Assembly: GCA_963575745.1 (NCBI GenBank)
Contig: CAUYUJ010018048.1
Coordinates: 27,501-91,500, forward strand
DNA length: 64,000 nucleotides
Direction: 5' to 3'
Origin: Prorocentrum cordatum
Lineage: Eukaryota > Sar > Dinophyceae > Prorocentrales > Prorocentraceae
Shown here: positions 31,005-40,417 of the stretch, piece by piece
How positions within the stretch are numbered: the stretch's first letter is position 1
Layout of the letters: each line of letters begins with the position of its first letter
Notes under the pieces: model-generated
The model's database searches: none
The model's input: the letters and a program-made list of their open reading frames with translations, nothing else
Told to the model about the DNA's origin: nothing
Translations under genes and position numbers: made by a program

Positions 31005-31229
31005 GTGCTCATGGCGCACTCCACCGTCCACGCGAGAGGGGAGCAGCCGCTTTATCCGCGCCGCCGCCCCAGCAGCCTGGGCTTTGTGCACATGGTCACG
31101 CCCGCAGGCGCGCGCCGCGCCCTCGCCCTCGGCGAGGGGCAGACGGTGGATAACTGCGCCGTCTCCGTGCAGCGCTTCGAGCGCCGGCAGAAGGAGTCAG
31201 CCGACTCCGGGAGCATAAAGCGCCATACA
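31005..31229 (+). CDS. RRM-like exon (second half of an RNA-recognition fold), partial gene
   Basis: A 75-codon block from AAG|GTGCTC (31005) to ACA|GTGAGC (31229/31230), phase 0 at both ends, G/C-rich third positions. The order VLMAHSTVH, a basic loop, SLGFVHMVTPAGARRAL and NCAVSVQRFE resembles beta2-RNP1-alpha2-beta4 of RNA-recognition motifs, which would make this an RNA-binding protein. The first half with RNP2 is not visible nearby. A TIR-A element with a 5-bp duplication (CGAAG) abuts its 5' side. Removing the element plus one duplication joins it in frame to an open stretch ending GQKKGAGPRPK, but the junction lacks canonical splice dinucleotides. RRM assignment is moderate. Confidence 0.45.
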
Positions 31230-31240
31230 GTGAGCGGCTT

Positions 31241-31386
31241 GAATAAGGAACACTTCCTTTTCAATAGGGGCTCGGTCGTTCCTTGGGTTTGCATGCGTTC
31301 TGCTACCTTTTTGGCGGCGAGCCCCCTTGGTGTTCCTTCGGATTTCGTAGACTCACTTGGAACGACAAGGGGCTTCGTTCCTTATT
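31241..31386. mobile_element. Inverted-repeat element after the RRM-like exon
   Basis: Arms GAATAAGGAAC and GTTCCTTATT, with GGTCGTTCCTTGGG and CTTGGAACGACAAGGGGC inside. Begins 11 bp after the GTGAGC donor, so probably intronic. Confidence 0.5.
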
Positions 31387-31394
31387 TATCGTTC

Positions 31395-31575
31395 CTTAGG
31401 TCAGGCCGATGACTGTAATCATAAGCTTTCGGAGCTCCGCGCAGGCTTCTTGGATCGGCGTTGGGCCCCCTGGCGGCACTCGGTGCCGCCCCTGGCGCGC
31501 TCCGCGCGCCTGGGAGGGGGGGGGTCCAGCGAGGATCCGAGAAGTCCGCGCGGACCTCCGAGAGTCGAATCACGC
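31395..31575. mobile_element. TIR-A element, long subtype, copy 2
   Basis: TAATCATAAGCTTTCGGAGC, TTGGATCGGCGTTGG, GGCGGCACTCGGTGCCGCC, AGTCCGCGCGGACCTCCGAG; followed by CCCGACGTCGTCGACGACG as in the 7868 copy. Confidence 0.65.
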
Positions 31576-31739
31576 GAATGCTGTGTGGCCATCCCCGCAT
31601 TGCCCGACGTCGTCGACGACGTCGTTCTGGGGGTGTCTGGGGGCGCTGATGGAGGTCCTCGTTGACGCGGCTGGGCGCCTCTCGAACAGCCTGCCCAGGA
31701 TGGGCCCCGAGAAGGGGCCCGGGGGCCGGGGCTGAGCGC

Positions 31740-31825
31740 TCCTCCTCCTCCTCCTCCTCCTCCTCCTCCTCCTCCTTCTCCTCCTCCTCCTCCTCCTCCT
31801 CCTGCTCCTCCTCCTCCTCCATTCT
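31740..31825. repeat. (CTC)n microsatellite
   Basis: CTC with TTC and TGC breaks. Confidence 0.95.
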
Positions 31826-31934
31826 TGTTCCTTTTATAGAAGCTCTCCCTGTCGCACCCCGAGGCCAGTTTTTAATGCGGGCCAGGCGTTTCGCCTGAGA
31901 CTTCCTCACCATTTATGACTGAGGCTAAAAGATT

Positions 31935-32445
31935 AGCAACAGCTTCACAGATGGAGGGCGGGTCGTTTCCAAAATGTGGCTCTCGGCTTAGCTCGGCGCA
32001 CATCCGTTTTTAAACTTTGCAAGAGATTCACAGATTGAGGGAGGGGGTCAAAATGTGGCTCTCACCTTAGCGCCGCGACTAATTGTTCCAAACATTTGCA
32101 AGTTTTTGACGGATTAAGGGCGGGCCGTTTTCAAACTTTGGCTCTCGCCTCTGCGCGGCGCACATTCACTTTCTAAGATTTTGCAAGAGCTTCGCAGATT
32201 GAGTGCGAGTGGTTTTCAATCTGTAGCTCTCACCCTAGCGCGGCGCACATTCGCTGTAAACATGTGCAAGAGCTTCACGGACTGAGGGCGGGTCGTTTTC
32301 AGCATGTGGCTCTCGCGTGGGCGCGGCGCACATTCGTTTCAAACATTTGCAAGAGTCTCACGAATTGAGGGCGGTTCCGTTTCAAAATGTCGCTCTCGCC
32401 TTGGCGCGGCGCACATTCTTTCCAAACATGTGCATGAGTCTGTCT
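31935..32445. repeat. 83-bp tandem repeat, six copies
   Basis: Each unit runs CACAGATTGAGGGCGGGTCG, AAAATGTGGCTCTCGCC, GCGCGGCGCACATTCG, AAACATTTGCAAGAG. Divergence between units is 10-25 percent by eye. 32445-32770 is unassigned. Confidence 0.9.
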
Positions 32446-32770
32446 CACGGATTCCCATCACCAACGTGCCAGAAATGGTGTGCTGAAAGGATTCAGGACT
32501 ATGCGGGTGGAACAGTTATGTTGGTTCGCTGTGTTGAAGTCCCAGGAACGGCGTTCTGGCACGATTCAGGATTGTCAAGACGCAACAGTCAGGTTGATCC
32601 ATGGCGCTGGAATCCCGAGAACAATGTTTTTTGCATGCTGCAGGGCCTTCAAACGGTTGTCTTCCAAAGAGGCAGCTCCTTCAATGGAAATGAACCGTTG
32701 TAGGGGCTTGTGAAGAGGAAGCTTGGAGGGAGGGTTTATTCCAACATCGCGGATGACTCTTGGGTTTGCA

Positions 32771-32935
32771 CTGGTCCTCCTCCTTCTTCTCCTCCTCCTC
32801 CGCCTTCCTCCTCCTCCTCCTCCTCCTCCTCCTCCTCCTCCGCCTTTCTCCTCCTCCGCCTTCCTCCTCCTCCTCCTCCTTCTCCTCCTCCTCCTCCTGC
32901 TCCTCCTCCTCCTCCTCGTCCTCCTCCTCCTCCTA
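32771..32935. repeat. (CTC)n microsatellite
   Basis: Interrupted CTC/TTC/GCC triplets. Confidence 0.97.
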
Positions 32936-33484
32936 CCTCTGCTCGATCGGCGGGAAGCGGAGGCGGCGGCGTGGCAGCTCCAGGGGGGCCACCTCCGCCC
33001 CGGCACCCGCTGCGCCCTCTGGCGCCCAGACGGCCTCGGGCGGGCTCGGATCGCCTCTCGGGGGCTGCTTCCGGCAGCCCCGTGGCCTGGGGTCCAGATC
33101 TGCGGCGCGCACGGGCAGGGGCCAGGGGAGGGGGGGAGGCATCCCGACGGGCCGATTGTCCACCACCACCACCACAGGCAGGCGGCGGAGGAGGCGGAGG
33201 AGGCGGAGGAGGAGGAAAAGGAGGAGGAAGAGGAGGAGGTGGAGGAGGACCCCCCCCATCCTCCCTTCTCCCCCGATCATGCCTATGGTTGTGCGGTTGG
33301 GAAATTGGCCCATCATATCCCAGAGAATCGGCCGCAGGACCTTACAAGCAGGAAGAAGAGGGCGACCACGCGGAGCAGGGCCAGGCCGCCGACGGGGGCT
33401 GAGCCCCTCCGCATCGCAGCCTGTCCGCGCACCTGGGCATGAGCGACAGCTGGGCGCGCCAGCAGAGCGCCCTGTCCACCAGGT
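32936..33484. other. GC-rich stretch with GGA run; possible decayed coding sequence
   Basis: 32950-33170 is open on + (AAAWQLQGGHLRPGTRC) and 33421-33483 reads LSAHLGMSDSWARQQSALST with all G/C third positions, but 33310-33485 matches 40790-40930 (inverted), so it is a dispersed repeat. GGA run at 33183-33250. Confidence 0.35.
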
Positions 33485-33658
33485 CTCGAGCGGGAGATCG
33501 ACACCATAAGTGATTTACCCCAGAATTGATCTTGTCGTCGGATCTACGGGACTACATCGAATGTTCGCACACCTGCGAATCATTACGCATGCTTCGCAAA
33601 CGTAAATCCGGCGACGACATCAATTCTGGGACACATCAGTCTGCAGTCGACCCCCTAC
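33485..33658. mobile_element. TIR-H element, copy 1
   Basis: Ends TCGAGCGGGAGATCGACACC and inverted CAGTCGACCCCCTA; GATTTACCCCAGAATTGATC and inverted ATCAATTCTGGGACACATC inside. Confidence 0.65.
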
Positions 33659-33985
33659 AGTCAACCCGCACAGAACGGATGAGCACCTTTCCAGGGTTAC
33701 CCTTGCATCCTTCCCCTTCGGCCCATCCTTGGCCGCGTTCGCTGGCAGTGCCCCACCGGCGAAGAGTCCACATGGCCTTCGAAGGCCCTTGCAGCCCTAT
33801 CGCGCGCCCTTCCCTGAGATCCGACGTCTCGAGAAGTTGAGACCTCGTGAAATATCACGACTTGGGCCCCCGACCCTATCTTTCTGCGCCATGTTTCGAG
33901 CCGGGTCGATATGTGAGGGTCCTGGGGCCCGAAATTGAGCGAAAACGCCTGGCTCACATTGAAATGCAGCGATCTCATAGCTATT
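33656..33985. repeat. TIR-I fragment followed by GCGAAAACGCC repeat
   Basis: 33656-33820 matches the left two thirds of TIR-I copy 1; 33820-33960 matches 13340-13430 (GAGATCCGACGTC, GTGAGGGTCCTGGGGCC, GCGAAAACGCC). Confidence 0.5.
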
Positions 33986-34164
33986 ATACAGTGAGCCCGC
34001 GTAGTAGGGATGGGCACCCTTCCCAAGGGCACGCTTGCATCCTTGCCTCCTCGGTCCATCCTTGACCACTTTCGTTGGCCGCGCCCCGCTCGAGAAGCTT
34101 CGAAATGTCCTTCCAAGGCCCTCGCGACCTTGTCGCGCATCCTTGTGGTGCGAGCCGACTGCAC
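33986..34164. mobile_element. TIR-I element, copy 3
   Basis: Ends TACAGTGAGCCCGCG and inverted CGAGCCGACTGCA; interior GGGCACGCTTGCATCCTTGC, GAAATGTCCTTCCAAGGCCC. Confidence 0.6.
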
Positions 34165-34326
34165 GCGTCGACCCTGCTCGAGGGTCCTTTATGCCACGGG
34201 CGGCCGCTCCGCGCATGGGCTCCGGCGGCCCGGGCCCGCCTCCGATATATAGGAGGGCTCGGCCCGCTGAGGGGGCTCCCCTCTCGGGAGATGGCCGCCG
34301 AGGATCGGGCGGGGCTGGGACGAGGA

Positions 34327-34525
34327 TAGGGGAACAAAAAGTGGCAAAAACATAAAAACTCCGAGGTCCGCGCGGATTTCTCGGATCGGTGCTGGACCCC
34401 CCTCCCTGGCGCGCGGAGCGCGCCAGGGGCGGCGCCGGAGGCGACGCCGGGGGGCCCCAGCGCCGATCCGAGAAATCCGCGCGGACCTCGGAGTTTTTAT
34501 GTTTATGTCACTTTTTGTTCCCCTA
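34327..34525. mobile_element. TIR-A element with 5-bp duplication GAGGA
   Basis: 199 bp, ends TAGGGGAACAAAAAGTG and inverted CACTTTTTGTTCCCCTA; arms CTCCGAGGTCCGCGCGGATT. GAGGA at 34322-34326 and 34526-34530. Inner loop is inverted relative to the 17953 copy. Confidence 0.92.
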
Positions 34526-34555
34526 GAGGAGGAGTCCACGCCAGGGGCCCGACGT

Positions 34556-34576
34556 CGTCTTTTGTCGTCGTCGTCG

Positions 34577-34623
<47 letters not shown>

Positions 34624-34632
34624 GTCGTCGTT

Positions 34633-34665
<33 letters not shown>

Positions 34666-34682
34666 CTCGTCGTCGTCGTCGA
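34556..34682. repeat. (TCG)n microsatellite
   Basis: About 125 bp, breaks GCC and TTG. Confidence 0.97.
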
Positions 34683-34842
34683 GGGCCTCGGGAGGGGCGG
34701 GGCGCGAGAGGAGAGGAGCGGGGCGAGGGGGAGGAGGGGTCGGGCGGGTCCAGCGTGGAATGGGAGGGGGAGGTCTCGAGAGTTCTTCGGGGTGTGGAGG
34801 ATTCGGCGGAGGAGGGCAAGGGAGAGAATGGGTCTGGCGGGG

Positions 34843-34975
34843 TTAAGACGAGGATGAATCCGTTCCAGAGCGTTTCGGGACGCTCTCAGAGCGTTCCGGA
34901 AGGCTCTGAGAAGGCCGCTGCGCCCGAGGCATCCTCCAGAGCCGCTGGATTTCAGGGATTCTGGATTTACCCTTA
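34843..34975. repeat. Dispersed repeat GACGAGGATGAATCCGT, copy 2
   Basis: Matches 2830-2945, with a 20-bp internal duplication of GAGCGTTTCGGGACGCTCTC type. Confidence 0.65.
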
Positions 34976-35003
34976 CTCGATTTTACCGTCGTCCGGCTTC
35001 GAT

Positions 35004-35190
35004 CAGGAGGACAAAAGACACAGACACACAGAATCGTCGGTCCCCGTGGCAGTCTTGGAGATCTGGGAAAGAATCATGGGGAAGTGGGAGGGGGGCAGAC
35101 GAAGATCCAGGAAGTATGGAAAGTTGGGGGTGGGACTTCCAGGACCTCTTCCTATCTACTTGTGTGTGTGTGTGGGTGTGTGTCCCTGGG
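35004..35190. mobile_element. INT-2 introner-like repeat, copy 4
   Basis: GACACAGACACACAGAATCG, TGGGAAAGAATCATGGGGAAG, GGCAGACGAAGATCCAGGAAG, ending TGTGTGTCCCTGGGCCCC. Inverted ends GACACAGACACAC and GTGTGTGTCCC. No adjoining exon recognised. Confidence 0.6.
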
Positions 35191-35375
35191 CCCCTTCGCA
35201 CGAGGGCTCGCCCTGCTGGAGGGCCCCCATGCGCCGCCCTCCCATGGGCGGCTCCTCGCCTCGGTGAGGCGGCCGGGCGCTATAGCTGCACCGCCCTGCG
35301 CCGGCCGGGGCCGCGTCCAGCCAGCCTGCAGACGTGCTCTCGGGGGCGGCAAGGAGTCGAGCAGTGGCGAGGCGT
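35191..35375. repeat. Direct duplicate of 36838-37026
   Basis: GGCCCCTTCGCACGAGGG to GCGGCAAGGAGTCGAGCAGT matches the second copy with few differences; both lead into TIR-E. Confidence 0.8.
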
Positions 35376-35568
35376 CCTGGCTCGCCTATAGCCCGACCTA
35401 ACACTGTTCCAAGAACCCTTGGCTTCCACGAACTGTTCTCAGAATATGTCTGGCGGAGGCTGTCTTGTTTTCATACTTCGGGCTTATGTTCTAAGAGCAT
35501 TGCTTTTGTTATTAGAACATATCTGGGATTCTAAGAACATTTCGTGGTAGGACTATAGGAATGCCGGG
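35376..35568. mobile_element. TIR-E element, copy 3
   Basis: CCTATAGCCCGACC at left; inverted GTGGTAGGACTATAGG at right. Confidence 0.75.
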
Positions 35569-35610
35569 ACGGTCGGTCCCTGCTCAAAAGAGGGGGTGCG
35601 GAGTAGGGGG

Positions 35611-35762
35611 GGGAATATCATGGCGGGGGCCATGATATTTCCCCAGATCTCATGCCGCCTCTTCTCATATCAGCACGTCCGCGGCCCCCCCTGGGGCCGC
35701 GCACGTGCCGCTTCATCATTTGCGCCCCGCCCTCTTGGACGCCCCCCTCTTGTCCGCCCCGA
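35611..35762. repeat. Dispersed repeat CATGATAT...CTCATGCCGCC, copy 3
   Basis: Same block order as 2665-2805. Confidence 0.75.
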
Positions 35763-35787
35763 TGCTCGCGCCGTGAGACAACCACGA

Positions 35788-35967
35788 CTCGAGCAGGGCA
35801 TCGACTACAGAACTGGATTATTCCAGAGCTGACTTGTTCGTCGCATCTTCCCCAGAAGTGCGTCGCAGGTTTGTGGATGCACGAACAATCTACACATGCT
35901 GTGTAGATTCGACGAGCAAGCATTTTTTGGGAGAGAATATAATCTGTAGTCGATCCCCCCACTCGAA
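35788..35967. mobile_element. TIR-H element, copy 2
   Basis: CTCGAGCAGGGCATCGACTAC at left; inverted GTAGTCGATCCCCCCACTCGA at right. Confidence 0.7.
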
Positions 35968-36039
35968 CGACCCGAGGGAAGGTGTTGTGTCAACTTTCGG
36001 CCAGGCTCTCGCCGGGCCCCAGTGCTGACAAGGATCGAA

Positions 36040-36205
36040 GAAGGAAAGCGCCATACATATAATTTGCTGGCGCTCCGCGCGGATTTCTTGGATCCGGGCT
36101 GGGCCCCCCAGCGGCGCCTCCGGCGCCGCTCCTAGTGCGCTCAGGGGTCCAGCGCAGATCTAAGATATCCGTGCGGACCAGCGAAAGTTTATGTTTATGC
36201 GCGTC
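36040..36205. mobile_element. TIR-A element, diverged copy
   Basis: GCTCCGCGCGGATTTCTTGG, GGCGGCGCCTCCGGCGCCGC, TTTATGTTTATGCGCGTCTTT. Left TIR decayed. 36205-36469 includes a TIR-H-like right end (AGACCCCCTGCTCGAAG) and nothing else recognised. Confidence 0.65.
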
Positions 36206-36469
36206 TTTCATCTTATAAAGCAACGGCTTGAGATCAAGAACGCCCCGGGGGCAGGTTCGGGACGTCTGTGAACCACATCGGGTCGTGGCATGCATATGGT
36301 ATGCGCAACGTGTTCGGAGATCTACAAGCAGTATATGTTTGTTTGTCTTGCTTCTCGTATGTTTTTCCTCGCATGCAAATTCGACGAGAAGCAAATTAGG
36401 TTTTTAATACATTTTGTAGCAGACCCCCTGCTCGAAGCCCTGGGGGCAGGTTCGAGTTCGGGACGCCTG

Positions 36470-36617
36470 CCCTGACCTTCCAGAGAGCTATTTTTTAGCA
36501 CTGGAGACCTGAAAGCCTAAAAAGCGGAGCGAAACAGCCTAAAACCAAGACGTAGAATAGCTTTGGGATAGGTTTTTTAATCGGATGCCATGTTTTAGCC
36601 GTCCTGGAAGGTCAGGG
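36470..36617. mobile_element. TIR-B element, copy 6
   Basis: 148 bp, ends CCCTGACCTTCCAG and CTGGAAGGTCAGGG. 36618-36837 unassigned. Confidence 0.9.
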
Positions 36618-36837
36618 TGTGGCCCACATCGCCGAGGCGTGGCATGCGCGCATGGGATCGGAGGGCGCCGGCCGCGCGCCCCCCGCACCGATGCCCTGGG
36701 CCGGTGCGGGGCCGAGCCTTTGGGGGCCGGGAGCGGCGCGCGCGCCTCTGCCGCCGAGCCGGGGAGGGCGCATTATCTCTAGCTCTTAACCGGAAGGGGC
36801 CCGCTCCCGACCCGCCGACCGAAAAAGTGTGTGTCCC

Positions 36838-37026
36838 TGGGCCCCTTCGCAGGAGGGTTCGCCCTGCTGGAGGGCCCCCGTGCGCCGCCCTCCCGTGGGC
36901 GGCTCCTCGCCACGGTGAGGCGGCCCGGCGCCATAGCGGCACCGCCCTGCGCCAGCCGGGGCTGCGTCCAGCCAGCCTGCAGACGTGCTCTCGGGGGCGG
37001 CAAGGAGTCAAGCAGTGGCGAAGCGT
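36838..37026. repeat. Direct duplicate of 35191-35375
   Basis: Near-identical, preceded by GTGTGTCCCTGG as in INT-2. Confidence 0.8.
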
Positions 37027-37211
37027 CCCGGCTCGCCTATAGCCCTACCAAAGAATGTTCTAGGAACCTTTTGTGGCTTCCACGAAATGTTCTCAGAGCA
37101 TTTCTGGCGGAGGCGGTCTTGTTTTATCACGTCGGGCCTCTGTTCTAAGAACCTTGCTTTTCTAAGAACATTTTTGGGTTCATTTCGTGGTAGGACTATA
37201 GGACTGCCGGG
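37027..37211. mobile_element. TIR-E element, copy 4 (best preserved)
   Basis: 185 bp; CCCGGCTCGCCTATAGCCCT and inverted GGTAGGACTATAGGACTGCC; internal GTTCT/AGAAC pairs. Confidence 0.8.
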
Positions 37212-37247
37212 ACGGTCGGTCCCTGCTCAACGCATACACTCAAAGAG

Positions 37248-37461
37248 TCTGGACGCCCAAAATGGGCACGGAAAGAATGGGTACGATGCCCAACAGCAGT
37301 TCTTGTTCATTCTGAGCAGGGCTCGCTGTCCGCGCCGCCGCGGCCTGTGTCCATTCGAGACAGGAGGCCGCCCGCCCAACAGCGGCCGCTGTTGGTTTGG
37401 GACAGAATTTGCTGTTGGGCATTGTACAATTTTTTTCCGTACCCATATCGGGCGTCCAAAG
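37248..37461. mobile_element. TIR-O inverted-repeat element
   Basis: Arms TGGACGCCCAAAATGGGCAC and inverted TACCCATATCGGGCGTCCA; inner ATGCCCAACAGCAG and CTGTTGGGCAT. Single copy, directly upstream of the 37502 exon-like block. Confidence 0.7.
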
Positions 37462-37501
37462 TTCCATCCCAGTGTGTCAGCTACACGTAAGAGTTGAGCA
37501 G

Positions 37502-37600
37502 GGCCGAGGGTCAGAGGGCGCCTTCCTCTGCAAGTCCACCACAAAGAAGGACGCCAAGGTGGTCAAGCGCCTCGCCGGTTCAGCCGGCGAAGATGTGCAC
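37502..37600 (+). CDS. Short exon-like block, unknown lysine-rich peptide
   Basis: After GAGCAG (ending 37501) the frame reads GRGSEGAFLCKSTTKKDAK then VVKRLAG, with nearly all third positions G/C. An open frame continues to a stop near 37669, but the bias fades after about 37590, near GCCGGTTCAG, a possible donor. A ~214-bp inverted-repeat element (TIR-O) sits just upstream, as an intron would. I do not recognise the protein. Confidence 0.3.
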
Positions 37601-37743
37601 AGTCCAACCACTCGCTTATGTCCAAAGGTGTGGCTTGACGCCGGGTGCGGTGCATCAGTTTCGGCTTGACCGAACAGGTTGGTTGCACCCCTTGACGTCC
37701 GTTCGGGGTGTTCTGCAGACCTGATCCCCTGGCCCTACTCAAC

Positions 37744-37892
37744 GTAATGGTGACCTTTCGCCGGAGTGACCTGTGGTGCGGGCCCAATGGGGTCACCCGA
37801 TCGCCGACCGCGATGCGGCAGTACCGTGTTGCGCGCTTGTGTTTGGCCCCCGCGCGGCCCCCAGAAAGCCGCGCACCAAAGGTCACTCTTAC
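37744..37892. mobile_element. TIR-P inverted-repeat element
   Basis: Arms GTAATGGTGACCTTTCG and inverted CCAAAGGTCACTCTTAC. Word GGAGTGACCT..GGTGCGGGCCC recalls 4330-4400. Confidence 0.6.
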
Positions 37893-38039
37893 CCAGGGTT
37901 TCTCTTGCGCGTAGTCGATTTTAGTTTTGATCGCCAGAAAAGTTCGAGCACCAAAAAATGTCGAAACTGGAGGGTTTTCACGTGCCGGGCCCTGAGAGGC
38001 GATGCTCGTTCGACACTTCGCCAGTGTGTCGGGCAGACA

Positions 38040-38194
38040 CTGGTCAGAGTGAGGGGGCTGAACCGAACGGTCATTGATGCGTGGCTGAAGTGGAATTCCG
38101 CGATGCAGATTATTGTTGTAGTTGTTGTTGTTGGTGTTGGTGTTGGTGTTGGTGTTGGTGTTGGTGTTGTTGTTGTTGTTGTTGTTGTTGTTGG

Positions 38195-38225
<31 letters not shown>

Positions 38226-38290
38226 CTTGCTTGCTTGCTTGCTTGCTTGCTTGTTTGTTTGTTTGTTGTTGGTGTTGATGTTGTCGTTGT

Positions 38291-38322
<32 letters not shown>

Positions 38323-39470
38323 TTGTAGTTGTTGCTGTTGCTGCTGTGTTGCTGTTGTTGGCGGTGTTGTTGTTGTTGCTGTTGTTTGTGTTGTTTGTGT
38401 TGCTTGTTGTTGTTCGTTGTTTGTTGTTTGTTGTTTGTTGTTTGTTGTTGTTGTCGTCGTCCCACCCGCGACCCGCCCCGCGACCCACCCGCGACCCACT
38501 CCGCGACCCACCCGCGACCCACCCGCAACCCACCCCGCGACCCACCCGCGACCCACCCCGCGACCCACCCGCGACCCACCCGCGACCCACCCGCGACCCA
38601 CCCAGCGACCCGCCCGCGACCCACCCCGAGCCCCCCCCGGCGACCCACCCGCGACCCACCGGCGACCCTCCTCGCGACCCACCCGCGACCCACCCCGCAA
38701 CCCACCCGCGACCCACCCACGACCCACCCGCGACCCACCGCGACCCACCCGCGACCCACCCGCGACCCACCCCGCGACCCGCCCGCGACCCACCCCGAGA
38801 CCCCCCCGGCGAAGGTTTCTCAGGGATGCTTCTTCGGGTCTTCTCGGCGCGCTCTCAGGGGCCTCTGGGGAGCAGTTTGGGGGCACCTTGGGGACCTCTT
38901 GGGGGCCTCTGGGGGGGCTCTGGGGGGCCTCTTGGGCCTCTTGGGGTGCTCTTGTGGGCATCTGGGGGGCCTCCTGGGGGCCTCTTGGGGAGTCCAGGGG
39001 GCCCCTTGGGGGCCAAGGGCTCGAAATGTCCGTTCGGGTTCCACATCTGGGCCCCCTCTTGGGACAGTCTCTGGGCCCTCTTGGGCGCCTCTCGGGCCGT
39101 CTTGGGGCCCTCTTTGGGGCCTCTGGGGTCGTCTTGGGCCGTCGTGGGTGCCTCGTGGGCCGTCTTGGAGCGTCGGGAAGCCGAAAAGGCGAGAACGCCC
39201 AAATCTTTCAACAACAACTTTGGCTTCTTAGAGGCCTCTTAGGGCGTCTTGGAGCCTCTTGGAACGGCTGGGCCATCTTGAGCGTCTTGGAGCGATCGTT
39301 GGGCGACTCGGGGCCCTCTAAGACCGTTTTGGTGCCTCTTGGGACGCTTTTGGCCCATCTTGGGGCCCTCTTGGCTCCGAAAAAGTCAAGCGACAAGACG
39401 CGACAAGCCCCGCCTAATTCGGGAATTTGGGTGTCTGGTCCCTTGAAGACTCTTCGGGAGTGAGGATTGA
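38040..39470 (+). repeat. Compound repeat locus CR, copy 2
   Basis: Unique end GAGTGAGGGGGCTGAACCG, then (TTG)n (38108-38455), CCACCCGCGAC minisatellite (38456-38815), degenerate CCTCTTGGGG tract (38815-39420). Reverse order of 22060-24310. The long Val/Leu/Cys and Asn/Thr frames are artefacts. Confidence 0.65.
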
Positions 39471-40119
39471 GGCTTAGAGGATTGGGCAAAGGACCTGAGG
39501 ACACGCCAACTCCGGGCCCAGCCGCACGGTGGCGGATTTTGCTGAACGAGTGTGGTCGGCTTTGCGACCACGTCGCAGCGATTGGCTGCAGCAATGCGTG
39601 GGCGTTTGGCTGCACGGTGCGCACAAGCACGCCCTTGTGCAGCGATGAGCGGAAAGTCTGCACAAGTGACAGCCAGCGGGCTTTGGGTCGTTCCACTCCG
39701 GGGACTGCGCGGTCGGCCAGCGGCTGCAACGTTCTGCTGCGAGTAGAGCAGTTCCTGGCGCAGGCCAAAACGTCTTGAAGCTATGCGCACTTCTCTCCCC
39801 GCGCTCCTCCCAGCAAAGAAATGTACAGTCAGTATCTCGCACCTGCGCGAAAAAGTGGCCCAGGGCCCGCGGCCCGTCCCCCACACAAGAGGGCGCGGAG
39901 GAACGCCGGGCGTTCCTCCCTTCCCCGGAGCTCCTCCCAGCCGGGCGAGCACCATCGGCCCCAGAACCGCGCGAGAGGGCACCAGACTTCGCCCCAGGCA
40001 GCCCAAGAGACGCTTCGCAGGCGCCCCCTATGGAAGGACCTCTCTCCCGGGACGCCGCGGTGCTGCTTCGGCGGGTGTCGACGGCCCCCCACCCTCCGTG
40101 AGCCCCTTTTTTCTTTTGG
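39470..40119. other. Intergenic, no gene assigned
   Basis: Unmatched elsewhere; frames open on both strands, no clear third-position bias. Confidence 0.3.
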
Positions 40120-40323
40120 CATCTCTCGGACGTGTGCACTCCTCTCGGCGAGGGCCCTGCGGAGGAGGAGGAGGAGGAGGAGGAGGAGGAGGAGGAGGGG
40201 GAGGAGGGGGAGGAGGGGGAGGAGGAGGAGTAGGGACTGAGGAGTATCCTGGGCCACCCTGCGAGCAAGCAGGCGCGCACGAGCTCGACACGAAATGCAC
40301 GGGGAACGGCCGCCCCAGCGATG
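40120..40323. mobile_element. TIR-G element, copy 3, expanded by GGA
   Basis: CATCTCTCGGACGTGTGCAC at left, GCACGGGGAACGGCCGCC at right; (GGA)n at 40160-40230 in the centre makes it 80 bp longer than other copies. Confidence 0.6.
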
Positions 40324-40417
40324 TGGCAGGCCTCCGTGTGTGCTCCTCCTCTCCTCTCGCCACTGCAGGGCGCACGGGCCGTGGGCATCCGCACACCACA
40401 CGCCCTGGCGGGGGAGG

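Noticed and set aside
31935-32445. 83-bp repeats as a CRISPR or tRNA cluster
   Set aside because: No spacers, no cloverleaf, no conserved box A/B pair.
33400-33500. Exon reading LSAHLGMSDSWARQQSALST
   Set aside because: The same region recurs inverted at 40790-40930 as part of a dispersed repeat, so G/C bias alone is not enough.
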